This document shows, piece by piece, positions 1 to 11,583 of a stretch of DNA of 64,000 bases. How positions within the stretch are numbered: the stretch's first letter is position 1; every line of letters begins with the position of its first letter. This DNA is from Lophium mytilinum (lineage: Eukaryota; Ascomycota; Dothideomycetes; Mytilinidiales; Mytilinidiaceae), in contig MU004192.1 in the NCBI GenBank assembly GCA_010093605.1, positions 1,280,504-1,344,503 of the forward strand. Reading direction: 5' to 3'. The translations under genes and the position numbers were made by a program. Below the pieces are notes generated by a model that saw only the letters and a program-made list of their open reading frames with translations, was not told the origin of the DNA and did not search any database.

Positions 1-603
1 CGCAGTTTACGGGGAGAGCAGGGAGGAGAGGGGCGAAGATGTGGGGGATAGGAGTGAGTAGTGGGGTTGATTGGTGTGGGTTTGTGGGTATGGTGATGTG
101 GAAGGGTACCGGAGATAAATTGTGTAGACGATCTGGGCGTCTTAACGGGGTGGCTGAACTGAATGAAAGTGATAGATTGAAAAAGGAAACATGCAACAAA
201 ATCGGGGTTCATAAGAACGCTAAATAGTGGTAAAGTATGCAAAAAAGTGACATGTATGTACCTAATCAGGCTTGTTAATTTCTTACGTATCCTACTTCCA
301 GTCCAGTGTCCAACGAAAAAAGGGGTGTCTCATGCACCCTCGGTAAACATAAACCCCATTTCGTCCATTTTAATTTAGCCATCCCCAGAATGGAACCGTG
401 ACCTCCGCTAAGCGGCCGTTCGAAGTTCATAAAGACACATCGTACGGTCATCCCTATCGTCATATCCTTCATCCACCCGCTAACAAGGGGCCATACATCG
501 ACCCGTAAATCTCGCATCGCAGAAATCTGCACAAGCTCAGCCTCTGCAGCCCAGTGAAAGCAAAAGCACAACTCCGTAGCGAAGCAGGAAGCAGTCCAGC
601 CAC
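1..603. other. Left-edge intergenic stretch, no supported gene
   Basis: Short open frames occur on both strands but none shows a recognisable domain, a convincing splice structure or a codon pattern like the neighbours. The part just right of 604 is the 3' side of the eIF2-beta gene, so some of this stretch should be its 3' untranslated region. Confidence 0.4.
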
Positions 604-1832
604 CTAACCCTGCTGCCTCTTCCTCTTTCCGACCTGTGCCGAGAAACCGGTCTTGATAGCCTGGACAGATCGCCTGGAACCGCAGGTATTGCAGGTAACG
701 AACAGCAGACGGTTCTCAGCCTTGTTCAGCTCGGTATCCGGAGACCGGCATGTCTTGCACGTGACATACTCCACGATGTAATGACGCAGCACACTCTCGA
801 TCTGCTTCTGCTGGAAACGGCCCTTGATAACTAGACGCCTGCTGCCGTCCACACTGCCGCTAGTTCCCAACTCAGCGAACAGGAACTGGGTAACGTGCTC
901 GTCGGTCCGCTTCATGCGCTTGCAGATCTCGGCGATGTTGGCAAAGATGGTCTTCTTGTTGCCTTCACGAAGGCACTGCGGTGGGGGGATTTTGTATGAT
1001 TTTGTGCCGGTGCTGGCGAGGTCCGGGTGCTGGGCGTGGAGGAGGGTGAAGAAGCGGTTGAGGAGGAGATTGTATTTGATCGGGGCGTTGCTGTCGTGGG
1101 CCCAGATGCCCGTGCCCTTCATCATGTCGCCGGCTTCGACGGGCGCGGCTTCTTCCTCCTCCTCTTCGGGCTTCTCGCCTTCGGCGCCGGCGGCTTGGGC
1201 GAGCTTGGCTTCGAAGTCGTCGGTGTCGGCCTACTAGGTTGTTAGATTTGACTCATCTCTGTTGTGGTATGGGAATCTACCTTCGGTGTCTTCTTCTTCT
1301 TCTTTTTCTTCAGCGCAGAGGGATCGAACTCCGCATCCGCTGCCGGAGCTTCCCCGTCGTCCTCCTTCGTCTTGCTGCTCTTCTTCTTTTTCTTCTTCGC
1401 TAAGTCCTTGAACATATCGGTAACCTCGTCAACAGCATCTATAGTCCCGTCAGCCGACATCCTACCACCTGCGAACAAAGCAAAAGCATCAAGCTGACCC
1501 GAGGGCTCGCCGAGCGTACTGTGTGTGTTCAACTTACCCGCTGAGTGTGATTCTGCCGAGGCTTTGTCGCCGTTCACGTCTGCGCTCTGTTCCGTGACGT
1601 TGCCGTCGTTGTCGACGATTGTGGCGCCATCGCTGAAGGCAACGGACTTGCGGGGCTTGCGCTCGATTGGGGATTCGGCCTGGGAAATACTGTCAGCTCA
1701 AGATACATGGGATATGGGAGAGGTGAAGCAGCATGAGATTTCGGGGTGTGGCGCTCGATTGTTGGAGCCCGCCACAGAGGGGGATTTTGAACGTGGGGCA
1801 GATACTGAAATTCGACGTACAACATCGGCCAT
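604..1832 (-). CDS. SUI3: Translation initiation factor eIF2 subunit beta
   Basis: This is the beta subunit of the eIF2 GTPase complex, which brings initiator Met-tRNA to the 40S ribosome in the cytosol. Four exons fit on the minus strand: 1821-1832, 1538-1679, 1281-1468 and 604-1230, giving 322 aa. The first exon codes only MADV and is followed by a GTACGT donor. The N-terminal half carries two lysine blocks (around residues 70-110), the K-boxes that bind eIF5 and eIF2B; yeast has three, and I see two. The C-terminal third holds the conserved core that starts near GTGIWAHD and ends with a C2-C2 zinc ribbon (CKTC...CNTC). The gene is divergent from the Mim2-like gene, with start codons about 150 bp apart. 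Family assignment is certain; the 12-nt first exon is my inference from splice signals and exact phase. Confidence 0.95.
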
Positions 1833-1981
1833 GATTGCGGTTTGCTCGGTTTGCGCCTCCTGTGGCTTCGTCTCTGCAGTTCACGTGTCGGACGAGTGTG
1901 TGTTGTTCTTTGATAGAGGGCGTTGGTGGTGGAGGAAAAGAGGTTGAGTTGGTGGACTACGGGCTTTGAGATGAGTCGTCG
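1833..1981. promoter_or_regulatory. Shared divergent promoter of eIF2-beta and the Mim2-like gene
   Basis: Only about 149 bp separate the two start codons, so both genes must draw promoter elements from this stretch, and part of it must be 5' UTR. No TATA box is evident. Confidence 0.5.
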
Positions 1982-2627
1982 ATGCCAAGATTTCCCACGA
2001 TCACGTGCCTTCAACTCGAGAACGCCACATCGCCATCCACGACGCACCTACCACCTCTCAGCATCGCTCAACCTCCCCCCATCCCATCGCCAGCGCCGCA
2101 GGCCTCAGGTCTCCCATATTCGTCTGCATGGCCTGAACGGTCGTTACTACGCGACCCAGTCTCCTACCTCGAAACCCACCCCGCCGCAATGTCTATGACG
2201 AATTCGGCCTCCTTCATCGAGCACGAAGACGATGATGCCGACGAGATCGACTCTCTGCCTTCCTCCACTACCGACTCGATAGATGACGACGAGGAGATCT
2301 CGGATGCGGAGCGCGAGTGGCGGGAGAGCTTGCAGCAGCTCGAGTTGCTGTTGACGATGGTGTTGGTGCCGTATATCGGGAAGTACTTTGGGAGGAAGTG
2401 CGCATATTGGGGTGAGTTGGATACCATGCCGCGCACGCCAAGAATGATGGATATGAAGTGTCATCCATTTCAAAAGGCTGGAAAATGTCACAAATGAACG
2501 GCTACTAATACAATTGCTCGTAGGTTGGGCAAAGTTCATGGAATGGAAATACCCCGTCGAGATCGTCGTGACGAGCCCAAAGTTGTTCAAAGGAACCGGA
2601 GCGATCGAGGCGGCAGCGTCGTTGTGA
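1982..2627 (+). CDS. MIM2: Mim2-like mitochondrial outer-membrane import protein
   Basis: Exons 1982-2411 and 2524-2627 give 177 aa. The second half has an acidic serine-rich stretch, then a single hydrophobic segment around LLTMVLVPYIGKYFGRK (about residues 118-134) followed by YWGWAKFMEWKYP. This pattern is what I know of fungal Mim2, the partner of Mim1 that inserts helical proteins into the mitochondrial outer membrane. The intron has a GTGAGT donor and TAG acceptor and interrupts a Gly codon. Yeast Mim2 is about 87 aa, so the proline-rich N-terminal 69 residues may be untranslated; an in-frame ATG at 2189 would give a 108-aa protein of more typical size. The family call rests on the transmembrane/YWGWAK signature; the start is uncertain. 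Confidence 0.7.
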
Positions 2628-3099
2628 GGGTCACGCTTGTCAACTTGTGTATACGGCATCTGGCCCCTCAAAATAGACTTGGAGGCTTGGGAGGCGGGCA
2701 TGCTATTGGCGTTCAGGATTACATTGCGAGGATGAGACTTATCAACACCTACGGAAGCTATCCAATGTCTTTCTAGCATCCTCAACGGAGAATTATTATA
2801 TACTCGAGTATGAAGCCCGTTCGAGACAAGATTAGATCTTGCATTCATGGTGCCTACTTGCATTCACTTTCTAAAAGTCCCATAGGAATCATCCTAAACA
2901 TCTAGTGTGATACCATTATATATCACGATACGACTCGTACCTTATACGCAAACGCCTAGCCATTCAACACCTTGAGCATGTTACATCCTACCTATGTCGT
3001 CAGAGGCAGTGCCCTCTAAACTATGTTGATAGCCTGTAGGTAAAGTTATGTTCTAGCCTGCGTCAATTTCGTCTCCTGTTTGCTCCACACTGATCCCGC
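2628..3099. other. 3' flank of the Mim2-like gene, nothing recognisable
   Basis: No open frame with a recognisable product and no clear repeat. It probably includes the Mim2-like 3' UTR. Confidence 0.4.
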
Positions 3100-4075
3100 T
3101 GCGCGAGGTTCTCTAAACTGAGCGACTTGAATGGACAGACAACGCGGTTGTGATTCCCGAGTTACTTTTCTCTTCGGAACTTCTTTCCACGTTGACCACA
3201 CTGCTTGAGGTGGTCCATAAGGTTTGAGTTGAATGGAATCAATATAACGCTGTTGGCTGTATATTGCGCGTCGCTCTTTCTGAGATGATCTCTACGCGAA
3301 GCTAACACGTGAGTTTCTTCAAAAGAGTGTCCAGAATTAGCACACGATGTCAACTTCTTAAGTGTGCAGATCGTGAGTCGCGTTCCCTAGGACCCCCTTT
3401 ACAAAGCGATGGCGTTGTTTGATGTGGCCCCATAAGGTCAAATCAAGTGGCAGTGAATGTAACAGTTGAGACAGCGCAGATAACGAGCCAGCGATTTGCA
3501 GCAGTGTGCCTTGTTGAGAGCGATACTAGGCGTGGCCCCGGGGGACGAAGATCGAAAAGCAGTGAATTTTAGACTGTGAATTGAAACCGAACTCTTTAGG
3601 GGTCATTCTCTATGCTAAACCCGGTGTCTAGAGGGCCTCCACATGTTCACCTCAAGCAGCCTGAAGGTACACGGATGCAGGTTGCAAATCGCGGGTGGGA
3701 TCTTAGATGCTATTTTCTAGGCTGAACGCAAAGTGTGAGGTGGCCCTGTGAGCGATTAGACCGTGGGCGAATATTGTGACCCGGCGTCTGTATAACGAAC
3801 TATATGTCTTTGCAAAGGTGGTAATAATGTTTGAGTTGGCTCCGTAGGTTCTTTCAGAGTTCCAATTGCTGTAGATGTTTCGAGCCTAGGAATCGCAGCG
3901 CCAGTCCTCAGGGGTTTACTTGTTCGCGAATTTTGGCTTCCATGTAATGCGTGAAGCTGACGATTTAGATGGGGCTTTGAAGGTCTTCTGAATGGTATAG
4001 GCTCAGCTAGAATAAGAAACGCTCGACTCGTGACAGAAGAGCGTGACCGAATTCAACACGTGTTTCGAACCACGA
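3100..4075 (-). repeat. Degenerate copies of the dispersed CCACC-core repeat, reverse orientation
   Basis: Read on the minus strand, segments such as GGACCACCTCAAGCAGTGTGG (near 3190-3215) and GGGGCCACATCAAACAACGCC (near 3410-3435) match the core of the repeat family seen at 9.9, 37 and 42 kb. Further weaker copies follow at roughly 100-120 bp spacing up to about 4060. No gene is supported. Confidence 0.45.
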
Positions 4076-4969
4076 GTACGGCATGACTTAACTCGAACGC
4101 CTTACTGGCCGTTTCGAAACAGAAAAGCGCCACGATTTGTGATGTAAAGGACTTCTACTCGCTCTCGTGAGGTTGTCCACAATGTCGAAGCTTCGTCTGT
4201 GACTTGATGGCTCACTGACGCTCAACAACGTCCACAGAGCTCTCTTGCGAGCCAGAAAGCGCGACCGGGCGGCCCATACTTCTAGGTAGAAGCGCTTAGA
4301 CAGAGAATAGAAACATCGTCGAGAACAAATCGTCGGCTTCAGTTGTCGCAAGTCGTTAGATGGCTCGTCGCCCTTGCTCGGGCAAGGCAGCAAGGCGTCA
4401 CGATTCAGGCTAGAGGTCCAGCCAGGCCAGCCTCCCGCATTTCGCGACACCCAACCACCAACCACCCGCTTTATCGGCTGCGTTTCAGACGCGCCCGACG
4501 CCCCCTGCCCTGAGCTGTTCGCTGGCCGGACCAGGACGATCGAAGCTCAGCGACCACTCGTTGCACACCGCGGAGGAGGGGCATGGCCTGCAGCGACAGT
4601 GAACTCTCCCCGTCTTCTCGCATGTCGTCCGACTCGAGCGCAGCGCACTCAGCGATTCCCTTCTTCAGTCATCGTCTGTTCCTAGATCTGCTGCCACTTG
4701 AATCAGGCACCGGAACCGTATATGTCTTGTAGGGCTGCTGCGTCACAAGGGGCTTCCATGTGCAGCGCGCGCATCATTCACTGAGTTGGAGAACGAAGCC
4801 TTGCACTACGCGACCGCGACCGCATCTGCGACCCCCAGCCACCTAGAATCGCCTTCGCAATACTAGCAATCTCTCCTTCCATCCATTTTCACTGTCCCAT
4901 ACCGCGAGTTCCCGAAGCGCATTACTACAACAGCACTACACGCACGAGGAGATACACACTTCACCACAG
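4076..4969. other. Upstream region of the 4970 gene
   Basis: Short frames on both strands show no domain. The last 200 bp are C/T- and A/C-rich, as expected of a fungal promoter and 5' UTR. Confidence 0.4.
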
Positions 4970-6895
4970 ATGGTCTCCGCCTACAGCACCCACCGCGACA
5001 TGAGCTCCACCGATCTAACCCCTCAACCCCTCGATCGCTCTCAGCAGTCCCTCTTCGACCACGATATCCCCTCTCTGTCCGCCTCCCTCGCCGCCTTCGG
5101 TCAAGACCCTGAGAGCAGCACCCACAGCGGCTTCTCAACTCGCTCGCCCATGTTCTCTTCCCGATATAGCGTTGATGAATCGGAGCCTGAGTCCGAGGGG
5201 CCGTGGGCGCCACCAGCATGGCAGAAGAGCAATACTGGCTGGTACCGGAAGAGCATCATGAGCGACAGCGCGATGAGGAGCAGTCCTTCGAGGAGTAGAG
5301 GAGCGAGTCCACTGGAAGGAGGCGGTGGAGGTGGAGGAGGAGGCTTCGTTAGTGAGAGGGAAATCACGCCAAGCCATATTCCGTTGCCAGAGAGTCCATT
5401 GAAAGGGTCACCACGGACGAGTCCAGAGCCGGTGGGGCTCGCGGAACAGCAAGCACGGTTGCGGAGTCCAGAGCATGAAGGGTCCAGAATGCACACACCG
5501 GCGTATGTGGGGCAGGAGCAGGAGGGTGGGGAAGGCGAGGACGAACACGGGCATGGTGAGGATCCTGCGCAGTTGGATGGTTGTGAGTGTTCCCATGCAT
5601 GCGATTCTTGCGTTTTCGGTGAATGAGACAGCGCTGACTCTGTTTGATAGTTGTGCGGTTTGCGTTTCGTGCGGAGTCCCTCTTCAGAACCGCGCCGATT
5701 GAGGAGAGCCTACAATCTGCATCCAACATGTTCCGCAAAACGATCCACTCTAAGATACGGCTCTTCAGCACAATATTCGCACTCTTCTTTGCGTGGTTCC
5801 TGTTCCAGCCATGGGACGCGGGATTGGTGCCGGATCTCGCGAATGCGGCGGCGATTGCGACGAGGTTCGAGCCCCTGATCTATGCGTCGGAGAATGTGAT
5901 CCCACGATCGAGAGAGCTAGCGGAGAGCAGCATCGCGGTGTGGGATCTGGGAGAGAGTGTGCGCGTCACGAACATGTCCGCATCGACAACGATCTTGAGC
6001 CAACTGGAGTTGCTAAGTGACAGCTTGAAGGTGTTGTCAGAGAAGTTGACGAGCTTCTTCACACATGTAGACGGAGATATCGATTCGTGAGTACAGTCAA
6101 ACTCCCTTCAATCATGCATTACTAATGATACCCAGCATCCTCTTGACCATGGAGTGGGCGCGGCGCGAGCTTGAATCAATTCATACCCCATCCCAAGGCC
6201 GTATGTCAACTGCAATTGGCAACGTGCACTCTGCGCTCTGCAAAGTCGGTGTGCTAGAGTGGGAGGGTCAGCCCACCGCTGTGGGCAAAGTCGTCAAGGC
6301 AATCGTAGGACAGACATCTCAACAGCGCTCCAAAGCGACGCTCGAGCGCACCTTTAACCACCTAATCTCCACCCTGGAAGAGAACATCAGCAACGAGATG
6401 GAGCGCGCCTCCACGCTCTTCCAGCTCTTTGAAACCGTCGACATCCAATTCCAGCAGCTGCACCGCTCTGTTGCGCGCGAAGAGGACCAGATGGCGAACG
6501 AGAAGGACCAGTTCCTCGCATCACTATGGCGCCGCTCTATGGGGAGCAACCTCAAGCTGAAGAAGTACGAGAAGAACCTGAAGCTGCTGAGCACGGTGCG
6601 CAGCAGCACGTTCAACAACCTCATCGACTTGAAGGAGCACACGCGGCTCATTAGCTCAGTGCAGGAGCAGCTCGACGGCGCGCGCAAGAAGCTGGTTAGC
6701 CCGCTCATCCAGAGCGCGCAGAGCAACTCATTCGGCCTCGAGCATCAATTCACGGATCTCTCCAAGACATACTCGTTCTTGAAGGGGCTGAGGGACACGC
6801 AGCGTCACCGCGTCTTACAGGCGCTGTGGGCCGAGCCGAAGCAGCGCGTGGCTATTACGTCGGGCCAAGACACGCCCGAACTCGACAGCTACTAA
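4970..6895 (+). CDS. Conserved-looking single-pass membrane protein with coiled-coil C-terminus, function unknown
   Basis: Three exons (4970-5582, 5651-6086, 6136-6895) join in frame to 602 aa. I do not recognise the family. The first 200 residues are low-complexity and rich in Ser, Pro and Gly, including a run of nine glycines, so are probably disordered and cytosolic. A hydrophobic stretch at about residues 241-256 ends in FLFQPW and looks like one transmembrane segment. The remaining 350 residues are strongly helical and charged, with heptad-like spacing (for example around SNLKLKKYEKNLKLL), suggesting coiled coils. The architecture suggests a membrane-anchored scaffold or organelle-envelope protein, which is inference only. 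The start is the first ATG in frame, preceded by an A/C-rich leader. Introns are 68 and 49 nt with GTGAGT donors. Confidence 0.8.
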
Positions 6896-7853
6896 GTACA
6901 GTACTACAGTGCCTAAATGTGGCGCATGATGTGTTTTCAGTGTACGGATTAGACAAATAGGTGGCTGGAGTTCCGGGCGGCTGGTGTTTCGGTGTCACTG
7001 TGGCGATTCTTGTTTTTCACGGCATGGTGGCTGGGTCGTTCAGACTCTTGGAAAGGGGCCTCAGGGTACATATCGCCCACTGGGCACGTCTTGGATGTTC
7101 TTGATAGCTTGGCAAGATGTTTGGCAGGGTGTTCCTGAGCTTGACCCCATTTTCTGATATTTGGCGGTGAAGTGCCGTAGTGTCGTCTACGTCAGTGCCA
7201 GCTTGGACCATAGCAGAGCGCTCATATGCAGCCTCAAACTTGAAATAATAGCGCTTATGCATGCTTCCCATGCAATTGGAATATACAAGAAGGGCTTTGG
7301 TCCCGCTGACTGACTACATCTTGCTCACTCATTCACTGCTTGCCCCCCCCTCTGCTCGTAATCAGTGCGCGTTTTCCGATCATCGCGACGTTGAATCTGG
7401 CTGTCAGTCCGGTCTGCCGACTACTGCATCGTAGCTGCTTGGCATCGGGGGGCTGTGCAAAGTGCTGTCGCCAGCATCCAATCAGGGGCACAGGGGCGTC
7501 ATCGGAGCCAGAGCTCTCCCAGCTGCAGCACCCAGTTCGTTTGAGCAGCTCGTCGGCAGCTTCATCACTCATCAACTCTCGCTGCTGCGCCCTCTTCCCC
7601 CGCTTCCGTGCCATATCAATTCTCATCCCGGCCGAGATCTTCTTCGCTGTCGGTGCTGTTATCGACCGAATCACGCCTCGTTTGATATTCGCGTCGCACA
7701 CTCTCGCCCAAGGTACTGCACTCCACCGGGCGGCCTGACCCATCCTAGCTTTCCACGAGGACCCGCGGTCCTGATCCTCCCTCAGGTACATAGCTAGAGC
7801 AAAGCCACCCAAGAGTCTGCCCGCCGAGACTTGTCATTTCTACTTCTGCAGCC
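6896..7853. other. Intergenic: 3' flank and exchanger promoter
   Basis: A 159-codon open frame on the minus strand (7333-7812) and two plus-strand frames overlap here, but none has a recognisable domain. The C/T-rich stretch before 7853 fits the 5' UTR of the Ca2+/H+ exchanger gene. Confidence 0.4.
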
Positions 7854-9646
7854 ATGAGTGAGTCCTCGCCACACTAGCACCACCACACCCCCATCCCATT
7901 CCATCACTACATCAGGCTCTCTTTGTCTACCTACCCACGAAACCCCCCTTCCAAGCATTCTGCGGCTCTGGGCAGCCGCGCACTGCCAGGCGCAGCACCT
8001 CTGTCATCAAGTCAGTCTGACCGATTACAACCTCATGCTTGGCGCTCATTCCGTTGCGCCCCGCCATCAACTGGGCACATCTGGAATCTATCCAGCACTG
8101 CCTGTACCAAGACCTCTTGGCTAATCAATTGTTCGCCTCGCAGATAATATAAGGAAGCAGTTTCACCACCACGGTCGCCATCCTAGCGGCACCCGACCCC
8201 CAAGTATGCCACAACCTCCCAACGGCACTGCCGATGAAAACACACCCCTCGTCTCGCACTCAAACGACGACGAGTCGCGCTGGTCTAGCTTGCCCAAGTA
8301 TGTCGCCCGGACTACCTGGAAGACGCTCGCGAGCAACTATGTCAATGTCTTCCTGGTCTTCGTTCCTGCGGGCATCATCTGCGGTGCGCTGCACGTCAAC
8401 CCCACGGTCGTCTTCGTACTCAACTTCATTGCGATAATCCCGCTGGCTGCTCTTCTGAGCTTTGCGACGGAGGAGTTGAGCGCGAAGCTGGGACAAACTT
8501 TGGGAGGACTCATGAATGCGACCTTTGGAAATGCTGTCGAATTGATTGTAGGTTTTATCTGCATGTGACAAATGATTAGATGATGGGTATGGCGCTAATA
8601 TCAACCTCAGGTATCAATTGTCGCGCTCCGTGAAGGCGAGATCAGGATTGTTCAATCCAGCATGCTTGGTAGCATCCTCTCAAACATCCTCTTGGTAAGT
8701 TATTTGCGCTAGCACAAACCCCTGTGTATTAGGAGCTATACTGATGCCAAATCTCAGGTCCTGGGATGCTGCTTCCTCGCTGGTGGAATTCGCTATAGAG
8801 AATCAACCTTCAATGGCACTGTCGCCAGCACCATGTCCTCGCTCATGGCTGTCGCCAGCGCCTCGCTCATCATCCCGGCTACACTATACGCAGCTCTGCG
8901 GTCCTCCAAAGAAGAAACCGACAAGAACATTCTGATGCTGTCCCACGGTACCGCCATCATTCTTCTCGGTCTTTATATCCTATACCTCTACTTCCAGCTT
9001 TTCAGCCACGCCGATCTCTTCGATGTGGAAGCACAGGACGGCGAGGATGCTGATGGCCACAAAGACGGCGAGGTTCTCTCCCCCATCGCGGCCGGCGTCG
9101 CTCTCGTTCTCGTCACTGTTCTCGTCGCAGTTTGCGCCGAATACCTCGTTGACAGCATCGATTCCCTTGTCCAGACCGCGCACATCTCCAAGACCTTCAT
9201 CGGTCTCGTCCTCCTGCCAATCGTCGGCAACGCCGCTGAGCATGTCACGGCTGTCGTCGTAGCATACAAGGGCAAGATGGACCTCGCGATCAACGTCGCC
9301 ATCGGCTCGTCCCTCCAGATCGCCCTTTTCGTCACCCCATTCCTCGTCGTTCTTGGCTGGATCATTCACGAGCCCATGACACTGCACTTCCAAGGCTTCG
9401 AGACGGTCGTGCTCTTCATCTCAGTCCTAGTGGTCAACTACCTGATCCAGGACGGGAAGAGCAACTACCTCGAGGGCGCAATGTGTATCGGAACGTACGT
9501 ATATCCCTCATTCTTGAACTATCAACACCCTGCTAACCGTACATTCCAGATACATCATCATCGCGCTCGCCTTCTATGTCTACCCCGACGACGCCAACGG
9601 CAACCTCGGCGGCAACTTCATCGCCAAGTTCTTCGGCACCCAATAA
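7854..9646 (+). CDS. VCX1: Vacuolar Ca2+/H+ exchanger (CAX family)
   Basis: This cation/proton antiporter should load Ca2+ into the vacuole using the proton gradient. The two signature repeats of CAX proteins are visible: GNAVELIVS in the N-terminal half and GNAAEHVTA in the C-terminal half, each inside hydrophobic helices. An acidic loop (DVEAQDGEDADGHKDGE) separates the halves. I place exons at 7854-7857, 8144-8547, 8611-8694, 8758-9494 and 9550-9646, giving 441 aa. The four-base first exon ATGA has a GTGAGT donor, and CTAAT lies about 20 nt before the CAG acceptor at 8143. If that exon is wrong, translation starts at the in-frame ATG at 8206 and gives 419 aa, close to yeast Vcx1 (411 aa). 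Family is certain; the first exon is inference. Confidence 0.9.
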
Positions 9647-9939
9647 GGGGTGTCTCCAACCCACATCCTCGGCGTCCAGCCCTAAATCTCCTTCTGTGTT
9701 TTCCTTTGTGGTATACACCTTGTGTTTTCTACCAGAATTTGTGGGGCACGGCGTGCACCCGTTGTACTATACACCATGGCTGGGGCAATCGGTGTGTTTT
9801 CTTTGGTTAGGCTTTTTCGGTTGAAAAAGTATGTATATATCACCAGGTGGAGGGGTGGTCTGTAGGCCCTCTAGGGGGTAATGAACGTGTTAAATGAACA
9901 TGTGTGCTCTGGATTGTGACTTTGACGGCGATCTTTATG

Positions 9940-11040
9940 GTATGTTGGGGGACTTCAGACGGCGGCGTTACGGTGGCAGATGGGTAAGCCTTTCGGTCTC
10001 AGTTAAAGTCTCTGGTCCTTGACTGGTATCATCGATGCTGCTTCAAAGCGCCTGGAAAGGGGATGTGTGGTTTACGACATTGGTCTTTTACATCCTGTCT
10101 CGGTTAGGTGAACCCAGCACGGCCACCTCAGACGGCGGCATCTACGTGACAAAACGCACCGAATTGGTAACGTGTGATTCAAGACCTGCAATCCTTTACA
10201 TCCTGTTTCGATTAGGCGCATCCGGCGAAGCCACCTCAGACGGCGGCATCTACCTATTAAAACGTCCCGAGCGGGTGTCGTCCAATTCACGGCCTGCAGT
10301 CCTTTACATCCTATCTCGATTGAATTGACGTAGCTAGGCCACCTCAGACAGCGGTATCATCGTTCTAAAACGCCTCGAGAGGGCGAGGTCCAAATCACGG
10401 ACTCGAAACCTTGACATCGTGTTTGCATTAAAACCGCATCGCGAGGCTACTCCAGACGCTGTTATCAACATATCAAAACGCCGTGAAAGGAGGATGCCCG
10501 AGTTGAAGCCTACGGAACGTGACATCGTATCCTGCGTTTTTCATGGTGTTAGAGGGCTTCAAACGGCGGTAATTACCGTGCAAAACGTTGTAAAATGGCT
10601 CTATTCAATTTGAAGCTTTCAGAATTTGATATAGTAAACTGGATCTTTTTAAAGTGCCAGCGAACCTCAAACGGTGGTATTCACTGTGCAAAACGTCGTG
10701 AAATGGCTCTATTCAATTTGAAGCTTTCAGAATTTGACATCGTACCCGGAATATTTTCACGGTGTTAGGGGACTTCAAACGGTTGCATTCACGGTGTAAA
10801 CAGCGCTGAAATGGCTGCATCCAATATGAAGCTTTCAGAATTTGACATCGTACCCGGAATATTTTCACGGTGTTAGGGGACTTCAAACGGTTGCATTCAC
10901 GGTGTAAACAGCGCTGAAATGGCTGCATCCAATTTGAAGCTTTTAGAATTTGACATCGTACCCGGAATATTTTCACGGTGTCAGAGGACTTCAAACAATA
11001 GCATTCATGGTTCAAAAACTCTGGAAAGGAACCACGAGCA
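9940..11040 (+). repeat. Tandem array of a 107-108 bp repeat
   Basis: About ten copies, old and degenerate on the left and nearly identical on the right. TTTTCACGGTGT starts at 10754, 10862 and 10970, an exact 108-bp period. Each unit contains a core like CACCTCAGACGGCGGCATC, then CAAAACG, and a second block AATATGAAGCTTTCAGAATT followed by TGACATCGTACC. The same two blocks recur at 37.5-37.8 kb. Confidence 0.9.
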
Positions 11041-11583
11041 AAGCACAGAGCGTCCTAGTTACAAATAGTGCCCAAAGCGTGACCCCTCTTTGTGGTAGAT
11101 AGGCCTCAAAGCGTCTACCCCCTTTGTTGTAGATAGTCTACAAAGCGTCTAGCCTCTTCGTGGTAAGGAGTGTATAAAGCGTCTTATCCACAAACAGCAC
11201 TAAAAGCACCACATCACAAACAATTCACAAAGCGTCCAGTCACAAAAAGTCCCCAAAGCGTGCAATCATCAATCATCAATTCCGTCGCTACTGAGACCCT
11301 AAGAGACCACCCATTGTATCGCTATAGCCGCGAAGACCACAAGAAAGGACCCTCTTAGTCCCCTTTTAGTCGTAAAAAGCACCGCAAACCACCGCTCCCT
11401 GTCCCTATCTACCGCATCATCTCGCAGAAAAAGCCACCCATCGTCCGCTTCTTCCGCAAAGGCCACCAAAAACTCCATAGAACGAGCACGATAAGGCCTA
11501 GGTATTGCTTGGAATCGCTCACGATCTCGCATCATGAAGTGGAAAGAGATTCAAAAGCACCTACGCTCTCGCTTCTTAAACGC
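11041..11583. repeat. Short-period CAAAGCGT repeat cluster next to the Argonaute 3' end
   Basis: The octamer CAAAGCGT, or one-base variants of it, occurs at roughly 30-45 bp spacing from 11050 to 11260. The intervening text is related: CCCCTTTGTTGTAGATAG resembles CCTCTTTGTGGTAGATAG. Right of 11260 the DNA is unrelated and includes the 3' flank of the Argonaute gene. Confidence 0.6.

Noticed and set aside
824-1237. 137-codon plus-strand frame
   Set aside because: Antisense to the conserved eIF2-beta core exon.
7333-7812. 159-codon minus-strand frame upstream of the exchanger
   Set aside because: No recognisable domain; plus-strand frames of similar length overlap it, and the region fits the exchanger leader.
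10713-11015. 100-codon minus-strand frame with repeated units
   Set aside because: It is explained by a 108-bp tandem repeat whose length is a multiple of three; no start context, no domain and the older units are closed.
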